A stretch of 64,000 nt of DNA. Source: Aphis gossypii (taxonomy: Eukaryota > Arthropoda > Insecta > Hemiptera > Aphididae). Under the pieces are notes generated by a model. It saw only the letters and a program-made list of their open reading frames with translations. It had not been told where the DNA came from and made no database searches. The first letter of the stretch is position 1, and each line of letters starts with the position of its first letter. Made by a program: the position numbers and the translations under genes. Below, one piece after another: positions 26,723 through 38,800 of this stretch. The stretch lies in contig NC_065531.1 in the NCBI RefSeq assembly GCF_020184175.1, positions 11,801,213 through 11,865,212 on the forward strand, in the 5' to 3' direction.

Positions 26723-27018
26723 AGAAGATAATCATAAGATAGTTGATGAAAGTCACAAACCACTATTACAAAATTTCCAAATACCCTTCCAGCCAAGTTT
26801 AAAATTGCCAGAAATAAGTAATGGATGGTTGTAACGATTGTAACGCTTCTGGAAGAAAATATGTAACTGGTATGATTAAGTCTTCAGAGAAGTTCGACCT
26901 AGATAATTTTAAACCGCAATTAGTTGAAGGTTTTATGCCAATAAGTCCTCCTACAAAAGATTTAAAAGAAAAAACAGTTGAACAATCAGAAAGAGCAAAA
27001 CGATTTATAAGAGATTAA
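26723..27018 (+). pseudogene. Frameshifted coding fragment of unknown family
   Basis: From about 26,723 one frame reads codon-like sequence including KPLLQNFQIPFQPSLKLPEI. It stops just after 26,820. The adjacent frame then stays open from 26,821 to 27,018 (65 codons) and contains SSEKFDLDNFKPQLVEGF and a Lys/Glu-rich end. An AATAAA lies about 40 bases after the stop. Together the pieces look like the C-terminal part of one protein broken by a one-base shift. A second phrase, LRELPYDTADQYEVYGHIV, lies upstream near 26,590-26,650. I do not recognise the family. It could also be a short intact gene starting at 26,821, but in-frame stops and the absence of an acceptor upstream argue against an ordinary exon. 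Confidence 0.3.
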
Positions 27019-27670
27019 CTGATTAAATAAATATTTATAATATTTAAAAATCCATCGCAATAAAGTATTAGAAATACTCAAATACATAAATTAAATAAAT
27101 AAACATGTCATAAACCCGAAACTCATATTTTATAAACTGATCACTCTACAAGTAAGTATTTATTTATTTATGTATATAATGTATAGATAAAAATAGATAC
27201 GTTAACTAGAATAAAAATATAAGATCCAACAGTATTTAATTAACTGTGTAATTTTATATATTTTAAGTACCTTTATGTACAATAAATAATAATAGTAACT
27301 ATGGTCTATGAGCAAAAACAATTTACAAAAGTATTGAATTATAACATGACTTCACATTAAATGATCATTGATCAACTAAAAATGTACTTGCCCAATAGGT
27401 CAAACATTTATATTAATTTAATAAAATCATTCATCAACAATATTTATTAATTATTTGTAACATAGGTATTTCCTAAATATTGTAAAAACCATGTATAATG
27501 TATATAATATGTATTAATATATTATATATATTTATTTTTATTTTACAAATATTGTAAACATCCTAAATAACAATAAAGCTCAGTAATTATACAATTTTAT
27601 TTGGTAAATAATTTAATACTAAGCAGTAAATAGTTATAAGCTATACTGCTATATATACTATATACTCGTA

Positions 27671-27711
<41 letters not shown>

Positions 27712-28250
27712 TGGAATAATTTTTATAATTTGTACACAAATCGTTTTATATATGTATTTTATTTATTTTAATATCATTGCAAAAAAAAATTGAAATATAT
27801 TTGCTTACAAAGTATTATTATTTTTTTTTTTTTGCAGTAAAGACAATTTATATTTATCTGCAGATTATAAAGTAAATGACAATTTCGAAAGATCAACAAA
27901 AATTAGTCAATATGTCATTGATTTTTTATTAACTAATTGATTAATGATAATATATAATTTGTATAATATGTAATTATTATTAAAAGTATTAGGTATGGTT
28001 GAAATGATGTTTATTTTTTTAATTAAAATGTGATTAATAGTGTAAATATATGTTCGTGCCTCATGGTATGTAAATAGCATAAAATTAATATAAATTTTAA
28101 ATATTTTAAAAATTGCCTTACGGATGTTGGAAGCCATTTAATACTCGATCGAGTGTCAGTAAATGAATATTAGGAAGGCCGTATTAGAGTAAACTAATGA
28201 AACTATTCTAAGTTCTCAAACATTCAGAAAAAAAATTATTTTAAATGTTA
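27019..28250. other. AT-rich stretch with TA microsatellite
   Basis: Holds a (TA)n run at 27,675-27,709 and otherwise AT-rich DNA. A 76-codon minus frame at 27,907-28,137 is chance-like. Confidence 0.45.
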
Positions 28251-29114
28251 AGGAATCAAATCATTGTGACGACTAGCCAGAAGGCGATGAGACACGGATA
28301 TCGATAATAACTACTTCTGGGACTCGAGACGAGACCTCTGCAAGTCCGAGAGGATTCTTTTATAGATATTTTTGTACGATACACATACCCGTCCGGACAA
28401 CGTCAGGTGCTCATATCATAGGTAATAATTAGTAGGTATATTTGTCATTGGTTTTCAATATCGTTTGTTTAATTATAATATATCTCTAACTATGCTTTTT
28501 GAAAATAAAGTTAATATGAAAAATATATATAATATTTTGCCTTCCGATCATCAAAATACAACTCCGAGTTACGCCAGTAATATAATATTAGCTATGTGTA
28601 AGCATTAAAACATAACAGTCAAATACAGTTTTTAATAACAAAATGATTTGTTGCAACGTTTTTCATAAAATATTATAATAGCTAAAAATAAATAATATAT
28701 TAAAATAGTACACCAAAAATAACAGCAAATTTACGAATTATTATTCCCCAGTAAAAAAGTGTAAGAATCATAATTCAATATATGAAATATAGATAACATA
28801 TTAATATATTATAATGTTTTTGGAAATAAATTGACCGTCTAATATATTTTGAATAATGTTGTTTAGTTGTTGTGGATATACTCGCTTAAATGTTTAATTG
28901 TTTGTTCGATTGCTAATTTTGTATCAGTTCTATACTAATAGGTATTTCGTGAAGAAAAACAATTTATAGTATATTTATTTAAATTTTTGCATTATTTAAT
29001 ATGTTATAAATAAATAATAATCTTCTAACAAAGTACATAAAAATTTAAAAAAAAATAGAAGATAAAAAAAACAAAATAATGATACTGTGTCCGGACGAAC
29101 GGATAGGTACTCCA

Positions 29115-30212
29115 GAGCTGACGGACGGAGATTCTCAACTACCGGATGTCCAGATTAAGAGACCTGCAAAGCTGCTGTCGTCAAAGTTCAGAAAATTTGA
29201 TTGTACTTCTTTGATATTATTGTGGAGGATCGAATTATAATTTTAACGAAAATCCATCGCTGATTTCACGACGTATTAAAAACGATACAACAGTAAAGCC
29301 TTCTGTGTCTGCTGTAGACCAGAGGTCGAGGTGGCCGAACAAGAGTTGAAGATCTCTGGATGACTGTATACATGGACACCGCTCACAAAATGTACCACCG
29401 CTGAATATGATCAAATGTAACGAAAATGATTTTAACACCGATCCGACACTCGAAGGAAGGCAAACGATTGTTTGTGATTCAATCTCTCAGCTTCGTAACA
29501 ACAACCAGCGAACATCCTCACGTGTGCGAGTCAACGTATTGGATGTCGAGACAGTTCTACACGATGATGGCCGGAGGAATCCACTACGGGATAACCACGA
29601 TCCAAACGCCGTTTCCTGTCAGCACAGGGAAAGAGATTACTTAAAGACGGCAGAAGTTTGTACTACTGGCGGTGCAAAAAAATGTTAGTACCTAATATAG
29701 GGATATGAAACTTTAAACTTTTTCTGATATAATTGTTATAGTCTGTTTTAGACTCCTGTCCCTTCCTGTCGACAACATCACTTCCAACACTATCATCGTA
29801 TATAACTATTTGAACTGTCTCGATATCCAATTCGTTGACTGGCACACATGAGGATGTCGGCTGGTTGTTGTTACGAAGCTGAGAGAATACATCGCAAACA
29901 ATTGTTTGCCTTCCTTCGAGTGTCGGATCGGTGTTATAATCATTTTCGTTACATCCAATCATATTCAACAGTGGTACATTTCGTGAGCGGTGGTGCCACC
30001 TCGATTTTTGGTCCACAATAGACACAGAAGGCTTTACTTTTGTATTCAATACGTCGTGAAATCAGCGATGAATTTTCCTTAAAATTATATTTCGAATCCT
30101 TCGCAATAATATCAAAGAAGTACAATCAAATTTTCTGAACTTTGACGACAGCAGCCTTGCACGTCTCTTAATCTGTACATCCGGTTGAGAATCTCTGTCC
30201 ATCAGCTCTATC
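29115..30212. repeat. Long inverted duplication of a decayed element
   Basis: The left arm (about 29,115-29,570, plus sense) and right arm (about 30,212-29,790, minus sense) are diverged copies of one sequence, facing each other across a spacer of about 220 bases. Identity looks high over long stretches, for example around the string coding TDPTLEGRQTIVCD in both. The left arm carries an extra segment of about 45 bases near 29,335-29,380. The right copy has a reading phrase with a CxxC pair (KAFCVYCG), and other frames hold more coding-like phrases, all broken by stops. I cannot name the parent element. The arrangement could be a transposon remnant or a duplicated pseudogene. Confidence 0.7.
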
Positions 30213-30240
30213 AGTACTTGTCTATCACAATGAAATTGTA

Positions 30241-31375
30241 TCAGAAATAAACATTATAATTTTTACTGTGTAATAACTGAGTCATGAGCTCAGTAGTTAA
30301 AAGGGATTGGAAGCTGTGATTTTCTCTTTTGTCTAACACACGCAGAATATAGGTATATACTATATAGACGTGTTTTCATTCCTATGTAATGTACTATGTA
30401 CACTATGTTAACTATATAACCTCTTAAATGAACTAAATCAAATGCACATTAACGATTACCTACATATAAGCATGGTAATAATGTACCTAACGTAACCGTT
30501 TAGATTTATAAAATCGGAACTGTTTATAAGTTAAATATAAGATATATAATAAAAGAAATAATATCAGAATATCTAAGTTGATTAAGATGACGTCACACTC
30601 TCTCGCAAATATTATCTTCGACTTTCAAACGTAAAACATAGAAAATGTGGGTCCAGCAAAACTATTTTTATGGAGTTTGTAGTTAGCATTCCATTAACCT
30701 AATTAATAATTAATGAAAAGTGCATCCAATATACCAGTCTACTAGTCTACCCACTATACAGCAAAGCTACTTCCTCGATTTTTACAATTACCTAGTAATA
30801 TCATCAAATAATATTTATACGAGTACAGTACACACTAAAAATTATTAACACACTTTTTATACAATAAATATTATATTCCATAACATTCGCATAATATACC
30901 TACCAAGGTATTTTAGTAGTGTAATTTTTTTACTATTCTAAAAATACATCCATACTTCATAATTCATTATATGAATATTAATTAAATTGTTGATTTGAAA
31001 GTTTAATTTTCATGTTTTCCAAAAGATTAATCACTTACTTATATTTAGGTAATTTATTGTAATAATTATAGAAATTAATAAAAAAAAATTTTTTAATTTT
31101 TTGTTAACATTCCTTGATTAAAAAAAAATGAAATTAGAGTGATTAGACTTAATTTTTAATTGATAGAAAGGGACAATTACTTAAGGATGTTTTTTTTCAA
31201 ACAAAAAACATTTTAGAAAATAAAACCAATTTTAATTAAAATGTACATATATTTTCAATTTTCTAGCATATCATAAGAATAATTATTAATAAAATATAAA
31301 TATAACATATTTTATAATCAATGAGATGTATTTATGATTTTACAATTTTAAGGTTATCAAAATGTATTTTAAGTA
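30241..31375. other. AT-rich intergenic stretch before Enoph1
   Basis: No gene is visible. It includes the 3' flank of the enolase-phosphatase gene on the minus strand; several AT-rich polyadenylation-like strings follow its stop codon. Confidence 0.45.
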
Positions 31376-32143
31376 TTATATGTATTTAGGTACAACATAC
31401 TCAATTTTTAATAATTCATCTAATGTCTTTATAATCCTAAACTTTGAACTTTTCTCAGAATCCAAAGGAGCATTACCAGGTCTTGCCAAAAGAATTGAAT
31501 TACAGCCGGCCTTTACAGCTGCTTCTGCTTCAGCAACTACGTCAGTTAAAAATAAAATATCACTACAGTTTACATTTATCTCATTAGCAATATTTATATA
31601 ACTGGTTTCCGAGCCTTTTGGACCCATTTTAGTATCAAAATATTTTAAAAATATACTAGACACATCTCCATACATGGAATATTGAAATAAATACTCTTGA
31701 GCTTCTGTACTCCCAGAAGAGTAAGTGTATATTTTTTTACCCAAGTCAGTTAGCTTATTTAAAACAGGTAATACATCTTCATATAAATGACCTTTTAGAA
31801 GACCACTTTCATATCCATCTTTCCAGATATGACCTTGTAATTGCTTCAGAGCAGTAGTTTTCTTATCATATTTCATCTGCCAAAGTACATTATTAATGAC
31901 AGATTTCTTTGCATTGTTATCGTTGCCTGAAGATATTGGTACAAAGCCTTTAACATTGGAATCAATAACTGCTTGTGCGCGCAATAATTCTAAATCTTGT
32001 TGAAAGCTCTCATCATTCCAGTGTTTTTCTATGTAATCCTCTAAGACCGTGGAGACATAAGGAAATAATGTATCTTTAACAAAACTAATTGATGTAATTG
32101 TTCCTTCAATGTCAAGGAGAATAACATTCTCGTTCAATGGCAT
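31376..32143 (-). CDS. Enoph1: Enolase-phosphatase E1
   Basis: 255-residue protein of the HAD hydrolase superfamily. It catalyses the bifunctional enolase-phosphatase step of the methionine salvage pathway, converting 2,3-diketo-5-methylthiopentyl-1-phosphate to acireductone; the known family is cytosolic. HAD motif I reads LLDIEGT (residues 9-15), as is typical for this family; motif II is YSSGS (141-145); a conserved Lys lies in TKMGPKG (171-177); motif IV is LTDVVAEAEAA (199-209). Length equals the usual eukaryotic enzyme and the frame is uninterrupted in one exon. The start is supported by the N-terminal match and by a splice acceptor (TTTTTATAG) at 32,171 that leaves a short leader before the ATG. 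A 5' leader exon is proposed at about 32,905-33,000. Confidence 0.93.
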   Translation of the reverse strand: MPLNENVILLDIEGTITSISFVKDTLFPYVSTVLEDYIEKHWNDESFQQDLELLRAQAVIDSNVKGFVPISSGNDNNAKKSVINNVLWQMKYDKKTTALKQLQGHIWKDGYESGLLKGHLYEDVLPVLNKLTDLGKKIYTYSSGSTEAQEYLFQYSMYGDVSSIFLKYFDTKMGPKGSETSYINIANEINVNCSDILFLTDVVAEAEAAVKAGCNSILLARPGNAPLDSEKSSKFRIIKTLDELLKIEYVVPKYI

Positions 32144-32170
32144 TTTATATCATATAGCTATTATCAACAC

Positions 32171-32904
32171 CTATAAAAACAAAAATACAAATTTTTAGTA
32201 TTTTATAAATGTATTTATATAAATTGTTTGTTATTATACTTAATTACTCAAAAAGAGATACATAATTGTTTAACTAATACTTTAAACAAAAATTTGTATT
32301 TAATATAGAAATAAATATCTAATTTCTAATATTAAAATCTAAATTATTTATTATCTTTTATTTTTTAATTAATATATTTAAAATTATTTAAAATGATAAA
32401 AAAATACATTGTATTAAGTGAACCTCTTTAGCAATGGTTTCCAAACTATGCACCGCAATGCACTAAGGGTACTGTGGTAATAATATATAATTTTAAATGT
32501 AGAGAATTTTTCTTATTATTCTATTTTTCGAGGTATTCTCAGCAGAGCATTTTGGCTAAATTTGATCCAAAAAAGGACATCGCAAAAAAAAGTTTGGAAA
32601 CTGTTTGCTGTTACTCTATAATGTACAATTACCTATTTAATGTATTGGTATATACTGAAAATTTGAATGCCTTTGTTATAGAATAGGTAATAAATACCTA
32701 ATGCAATAGGTACCTATAATACTATAATAGATTAGTTTTATCTAGACATATTATACTTATGCAAGTCCTTACTCTTTTACTACTTAGATACCTACCTATA
32801 TAAATACTGTAACATTATTATTTGCTCTAAATTTGTGTTAAGCATATTATTGTATAGCACTAAATAAATTCATAATAATAAGTAAGCAGACATGCATATT
32901 TTAC
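32171..32904 (-). other. Proposed 5'UTR intron of the enolase-phosphatase gene
   Basis: On the minus strand a donor CTAAAG|GTAA (exon end 32,905) and an acceptor TTTTTATAG (exon start 32,170) define a 734-base intron just upstream of the ATG. The leader exon would extend from about 33,000 to 32,905. Supported by splice signals only; no coding frame tests it. Confidence 0.45.
32429..32610. mobile_element. hAT-like non-autonomous element
   Basis: The ends are inverted: AGCAATGGTTTCCAAACT on the left and, reverse-complemented on the right, AGCAAACAGTTTCCAAACT. Such ends resemble hAT-family termini (CAGNGGTTCNCAAACT type). The segment is about 180 bp with no transposase and lies in the proposed leader intron of the enolase-phosphatase gene. 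A clear 8-bp target duplication is not visible. Confidence 0.45.
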
Positions 32905-33000
32905 CTTTAGTTTTTGGATTTACGCAGCCAATAAAGGAGGTCTTTCGAAGATGTTTGAAACAATATTGTAGAACAACTTGAAGTTACCGACTAACAGGAA

Positions 33001-35867
33001 AAAAAAATATTAATTAATATTTAATAGTAGGTGAATAATTATTATTAATATTAAGAGATTCGAAAAATATTTCTCAATTTGTATGGCACATGCAATAGAT
33101 TATAGATAAGACGTGCAGTCGGTGGCCGGTCTTATCGTCGTTATCTTGCACTTATCAGTAGATAAGACCCATTATGGTACCTATTTTTTTTATAGTATTG
33201 TAGTATACTGTACCTTCCCAAAAAAAAATGACCTTGCTACTGTCGAGTACTGTGTACACTGCTGTACATCTTTGATACAAAAAGTACCTATACATAAACC
33301 TATAACTAATAATTGTCATTAACTATTACAATAATAATCGAGAATATAAGTAGGTATGTGAATACTGAATATATTATGTCATATGTATTTAACAATGTTT
33401 AAAGGACTAGGACATCACAATCGCATGTATGCATTCTTGTTTCCGTCTTACTAATGTGCAACACGATAAATTTATATTCAGCAGTGCGGTATTTCCAATT
33501 TGTTGTGTACAGTAATGTTGTACACTATTAATAAAGCGAATTAACCAATAATTATCAAACGTATTACTTAAAACTTATTAGTATAATAAATAGTACCTAT
33601 CCGAGTTTTAAAATTTTAACAGCGGCACTTAATTGATTGAGTAAATAGTTAAGTATGAGCAAGTCGCAAGTATATAATGTGTATAAATAGTTGGTAGGTA
33701 GGTACCTACTAGAAATTTTAAAATTTAAAATTTCTCAAACAGTCAAACTTAACAAATCTCTCAAACAATCAACGAGAGAACACAGACTATGTTTTCAACT
33801 CTAATAAAAGACGCCACAGTCGCGGGTGTTGTCTCCGTTTTACATACGTTCAACATAGCAAATTTTCGTTCAGCGGAATCAATTTTACTAAAAAATTTGC
33901 TATGTTGTAGGTATGTATCATGTACCTATGTAAGACGGAGATAACAGTAAGTCAAAATTCAACACATGTGGGTGTGCCATGACGATTAACACATGCGGCG
34001 TCTTCTTAAATTTGGCTTTAAGTTAAAACCACTTGTTTGAAAAAATAGCCGTTTTAATGATGACCATCACTTATCAATTATCTGCTGTAGTGCTGTGAAT
34101 TGTGAATTTTCCGACTTTAAGCCCTTTAAGGGTCATTCCCGAATCCCAGTTATAGGTACAACTTTTATCGTTTCACATTCATAAAATATTCTTCATCAAA
34201 GCTTCCTTAATTTCAAACGTCTTAATACCTACCTTGTTTCTTAGTTATTATTAATAGGGACTGAGACGCTAAGTGAGTAGCCGAGTAGGTACTAAATAAT
34301 CTTAAAATTAAAAATATAGATAATCTAAAATAAATGTATTCGATGTAATGAACAAAATGTATGATAAATGATATAGTATGTATTTATATAAAAAAAGTAG
34401 GTCAGCGTAATTCGGTGGTGGATGTTTGTCCATCGTCCCTTCGGTCCTCGGACAGGATAGTGTAATTTTACTGTAGGTATTCGATTTTAATGCAATATGA
34501 TTCGATAAAAAACGATTTTGAGCGGACGAGGGGATCTTTTTTATTTAATTTTATTCGCTCCTATGGTGATAAACACAGCCGTAATTATTTTATATTACAT
34601 AATAGTAAAGTTGTACATTTTTTCTCCTTTAACCGTTTTTGTTTCGAGTATCATTTCGAAAATCGAAAAATGACCTCTCTAAAGTACCAGCTCAAAAACA
34701 TTACCTTTCAGAAAATATGCTACACTTGTACTTCTGAGCAAGTTTAGGGGGAGAAAAAGTATTTACAGAATAAAAAAAAAATAAACATCATTGTAAAACC
34801 AATACATTCCTCGCTCCGCTCAAAATTTAAAAATAACTAGTATCAACTTGAAATTTAATTTTTTATTCTTAGTTTACTTATTCGTATCTAATACACGTAC
34901 ATTGAAAATGTTTGCAATCTAAAAATTATTTCTGATTTTTCTATCTTTATTCTCTTACCACAGATCGACAAAATTACAGACTAATCTATATCTATTGACA
35001 CAAGCATTATTTTACCTTCTTCAGATTTATTGTTGAAAAGTTAGCCATCGAACAGTATTCCTACAATCTTACATTAAACCATCATTATTTTCTGTAATTA
35101 CCTATGTGTTTAAAACTCATACAAGATCAAAGTGTTTTCACCATTTTCAATTATATCTATGTAAATAATTAATATTTAATATTAATTATTATTAAAGAAA
35201 AAAAAACACAAAAAACAAAATGTATAAAATATGACAATATATTTTACATTTCTATAAAACAATAACAAATTATATATTTTATATAAGAACAACTATTTGT
35301 CTAATTTGGTAAAATAATTTACAAATAAAAATAATAATCAAATGGTTATTTAATCATTTAAAAAAATGATTTATAATTTAAAACTAGAATTCAGGTACCT
35401 TAAAATTGAAGTTATGTCGCATTTAAGTTAAATATATTTTTAATAAATTTACATTTTATATTCCATCTTATTTCTAAACCGAACTCTGGAATCTTCTTAC
35501 ATGGTTTATCAGGCAAAAAAGTTTAATATTTCATTTAAATGGAAACAAACAAAATTAAATTAAATTAAACAAAGCAATGTTAAAGAAATTAGTGTATCAA
35601 CAAAATCTTAACCTTTTTTTGTTCAATAGAACTCTTTTAAAAATAATTTTTATTATACCTAAATTAATTATGTTCAACATTTTTTATCTCAAAATGTTTT
35701 ATCCACCAACTAAGCACAGCTTTAATATCATTATTTATGTAATATATAAATAAAAAAATAACAAAATAAATATGGCATTCATACAAAAATAAATAGGGAA
35801 GTAGATAATTATTAATTGTTGTATAGTATTATAAATAATTTTAAGAGAAGTATGAAAAAATAAGTAC
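33001..35867. other. Intergenic DNA between enolase-phosphatase and FLASH
   Basis: AT-rich DNA containing the transposon-like element at 33,808-34,005. The rest, including ORFs at 33,113-33,322 and 34,490-34,747, has no recognisable features. The part nearest 35,867 is the FLASH 3' flank; a minus-sense AATAAA lies near 35,790. Confidence 0.45.
33808..34005. mobile_element. Small inverted-repeat transposon, TTAA type
   Basis: The left end AAGACGCCACAG and right end GGCGTCTTC are inverted. Inside, GTTCAACATAGCAAATTTT is mirrored by AAATTTGCTATGTTGTAG, so most of the element can fold on itself. The right side abuts TTAA, the left side ATAA. It shares sequence with the element in TMEM209 intron 4 (42,025-42,439), so this is a small family. 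No transposase; piggyBac-like mobilisation is inferred from the TTAA site. Confidence 0.55.
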
Positions 35868-38800
35868 TTATGAATCGGCACTGCCAAAATTCATAGTTCT
35901 TCTTCTTTTTACTTGCGGTACAAAGAAGTGACTACTACTTTCAACTACTTTTTCTGTAAGAATAGATTTATTGCTAACATCAATATCTGTTTTTTTAGCA
36001 CCATTAAAACTAGGCACTGGGTTTGAATAATGATCTTGTATAGTTATCAACTGAACACGTCTTCCTTTTTTTGTTCCTTGTTTATCATCAAAAGTTGAAT
36101 GCATTATTACTTTTCTTGAATTTGATTGTTTAAAAATGAACCCTTGCTCAACTTCAATATTGACAGATGGTATAGAAATTTTATTGGTAGGACTTGTTTC
36201 AACAGGTATATTTTTAGAGGGACTTTTACAAGAATTATTTGGGTGTTTGGATTCTGTGACATTATTTGCACACTTATGGGTATCTAAATCACATGTGGCT
36301 TGACTATTCTTTAGTTGAAATGAACTTGATGATTCTTTATTATTATTATTCATAGACAAACATTTTACATTCTCTGTTGACTTGTTAAATTCATTTTTGA
36401 TTAAAGGACTAGTACAAGTAATATGTGAATTTTTTTTGACATCACTTAGAACTAGACTATTATTGTCCTTTTCTTTTACTGATTTTCGCCTTCTAATAGG
36501 GAATTGTTCAACTTCAATATTTACAGATGGAGTCTGATTTTGTTTTTCATAAGAGGATAATTTTTGGTCATGAAGTTTGTCTGTTAAGAGTAGTTTATTC
36601 TCTGTTTTTGAATCAAACTTAGTTTTATGATCTTTATTCAGAAGACACGATGACTGAGTAACTTCATTAAATTTGTTTAGAGTATTATTATCCTTTTTTA
36701 TTACATTACTTTTTCTTATAATTGGAACTTGTTCAACTTCAATATTGATAGATGGTTTAGCAGTTTTATTTGTAGGACTTGTTTCAACTAGAGTGTTTTT
36801 AGGAGAACTTTTATTAGAATTTTTTGAGTGTTGAGACTTTGTGATATCATTTACACATTTAAGGGTATCTAAATTGCATGTAGATTGGTTAATCTTTTGT
36901 CGTGATGGGCTTGATGATTCTTTATTATTATTCATCGAAAAACATTTTACATTCTCTGTTGACTTGATTATTTCATTTTTGTTTGAAGGACTCATATAAG
37001 TACCATGTGGACGTTTTCTGACATTACTTAGTGCAAGTTTACCATCGTCCTTTTCTATTACTGTTTTTCTCCTTCTAATAGGAAATTGTTCAACTTCAAT
37101 ATTTATGGATTGTTTTTGATTATTTTTTAAAAGTAGATTATTATCTGTTTTTGAATCATACTTAGTTGTTTGATCTTTATTCAGAAGGCATGATGACTGA
37201 GTATCTTCATTAAATTTGTTCAGAGAATTATTATCATCATTTTTTATTACATTAGTTTCTCTTGTGATTGGAACTTGTTCAACTTCGTTATTAATAGATA
37301 GTGTAACAGTTTTATTTACAGGACTTGTTTCAATTAGAGTATTTTTAGAGAAACTTTTACTAGAATTACTAGAGTGCTTAGATTCTGTGATATCATTTAC
37401 ACATTTAAGAGAATCTAAATTGCATGTAGATTGGTTAATCTTTTGTCGAGATGGGCTTGATGATTCTTTATTATTATTCATTGAAAAACATTTTACATTC
37501 TCTGTTGACTTGATTATTTCATTTTTGTTTGAAGGACTCATATAAGTATCATGTGGATGTTTTCTGACATTACTTAGTGCAAGTTTACCGTCGTCCTTTT
37601 CTATTACTGCTTTTCTCCTTCTAATAGGAAATTGTTCAACTTCAATATTTATGGATTGTTTTTGATTATTTTTTAAAAGTAGATTATTATCTGTTTTTGA
37701 ATCATACTTAGTTGTTTGATCTTTATTCAGAAGGCATGATGACTGAGTATCTTCATTAAATTTGTTCAGAGAATTATTATCATCATTTTTTATTACATTA
37801 GTTTCTCTTGTGATTGGAACTTGTTCAACTTCGTTATTAATAGATGGTATAACAGTTTTATTTGCAGGACTTGTTTCAATTAGAGTGTTTTTAGAGAAAC
37901 TTTTACTTGAATTACTAGAGTGCTTAGATTCTGTGATATCGTTTATACGTTTAAGAGTATCTAAATTACATGTGGACTGATTATTCTTTTGTTGAGATGT
38001 ACTTTCTATTGTAAGTGGTTTATTATCGGTTGTTTGATTATATTCTGGAATATTATTTTCAACACATATTGACTGATTGTCTTTGTTTAAAGATTTAATT
38101 ATTTGTTTTTTTGGAGAATTATTATTCTCACATTGTGTTATTGAAGACAAATTGTTAATTTGGTTTAATTTTTTAGCATTTTTGAAAGTTTTGGGGTGTT
38201 TATTTTGAACACCAATAGTACATGGACTTATGATTAATTTTTTTTTTGATTTAGTTGGTTGTCCTAGTTTTGAAAAAAATGATTTTACGGAAACATTTTC
38301 TTTATCTTTCTCCACATTTTCACATTGAATAACTGGAGTAGTATCAAGTTCACAATTACTTGGTGTTATATCTGGTTCACAAATTACTAGTGTAGAATTA
38401 ATATCTTTAGATTCATTATGAATAAGAGAAGTTGTCATTTCTTTTAGTATATTTTCATCATAATTAAGCTCTACATTTTTATCTTTTATTATTTTATCTA
38501 CGGTATTCATATTTTCTGTATGTTGTGGTATCGGTTTTTTACACTCTAAAGTTACATTTTGTAGGGCTAATTTTTGACATAATCTTTTATAATAAACTGT
38601 TTTAGGAACATCAACATTAGGCTTGATTACAGTGCTTATAATATTATCATTATTATTATTTGGGTTTAGTATTTTAGTTTTTTCTACAGTATTCTTGATT
38701 TGTTCTGTATTCTTCTTACTTTCAGATAATTTATTTACTTCAGTTTTTTCTATTTGATTATCATTTATAGAAGAAAAAATTTTTGATGTGGATGGTAGTG

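Noticed and set aside
31362..31601. 79-codon plus-strand frame
   Set aside because: Antisense to the enolase-phosphatase coding exon.
37216..37980. Plus-strand frames of 109 and 72 codons with identical starts
   Set aside because: Antisense shadows of the FLASH tandem repeat; their similarity only reflects the 546-bp duplication.
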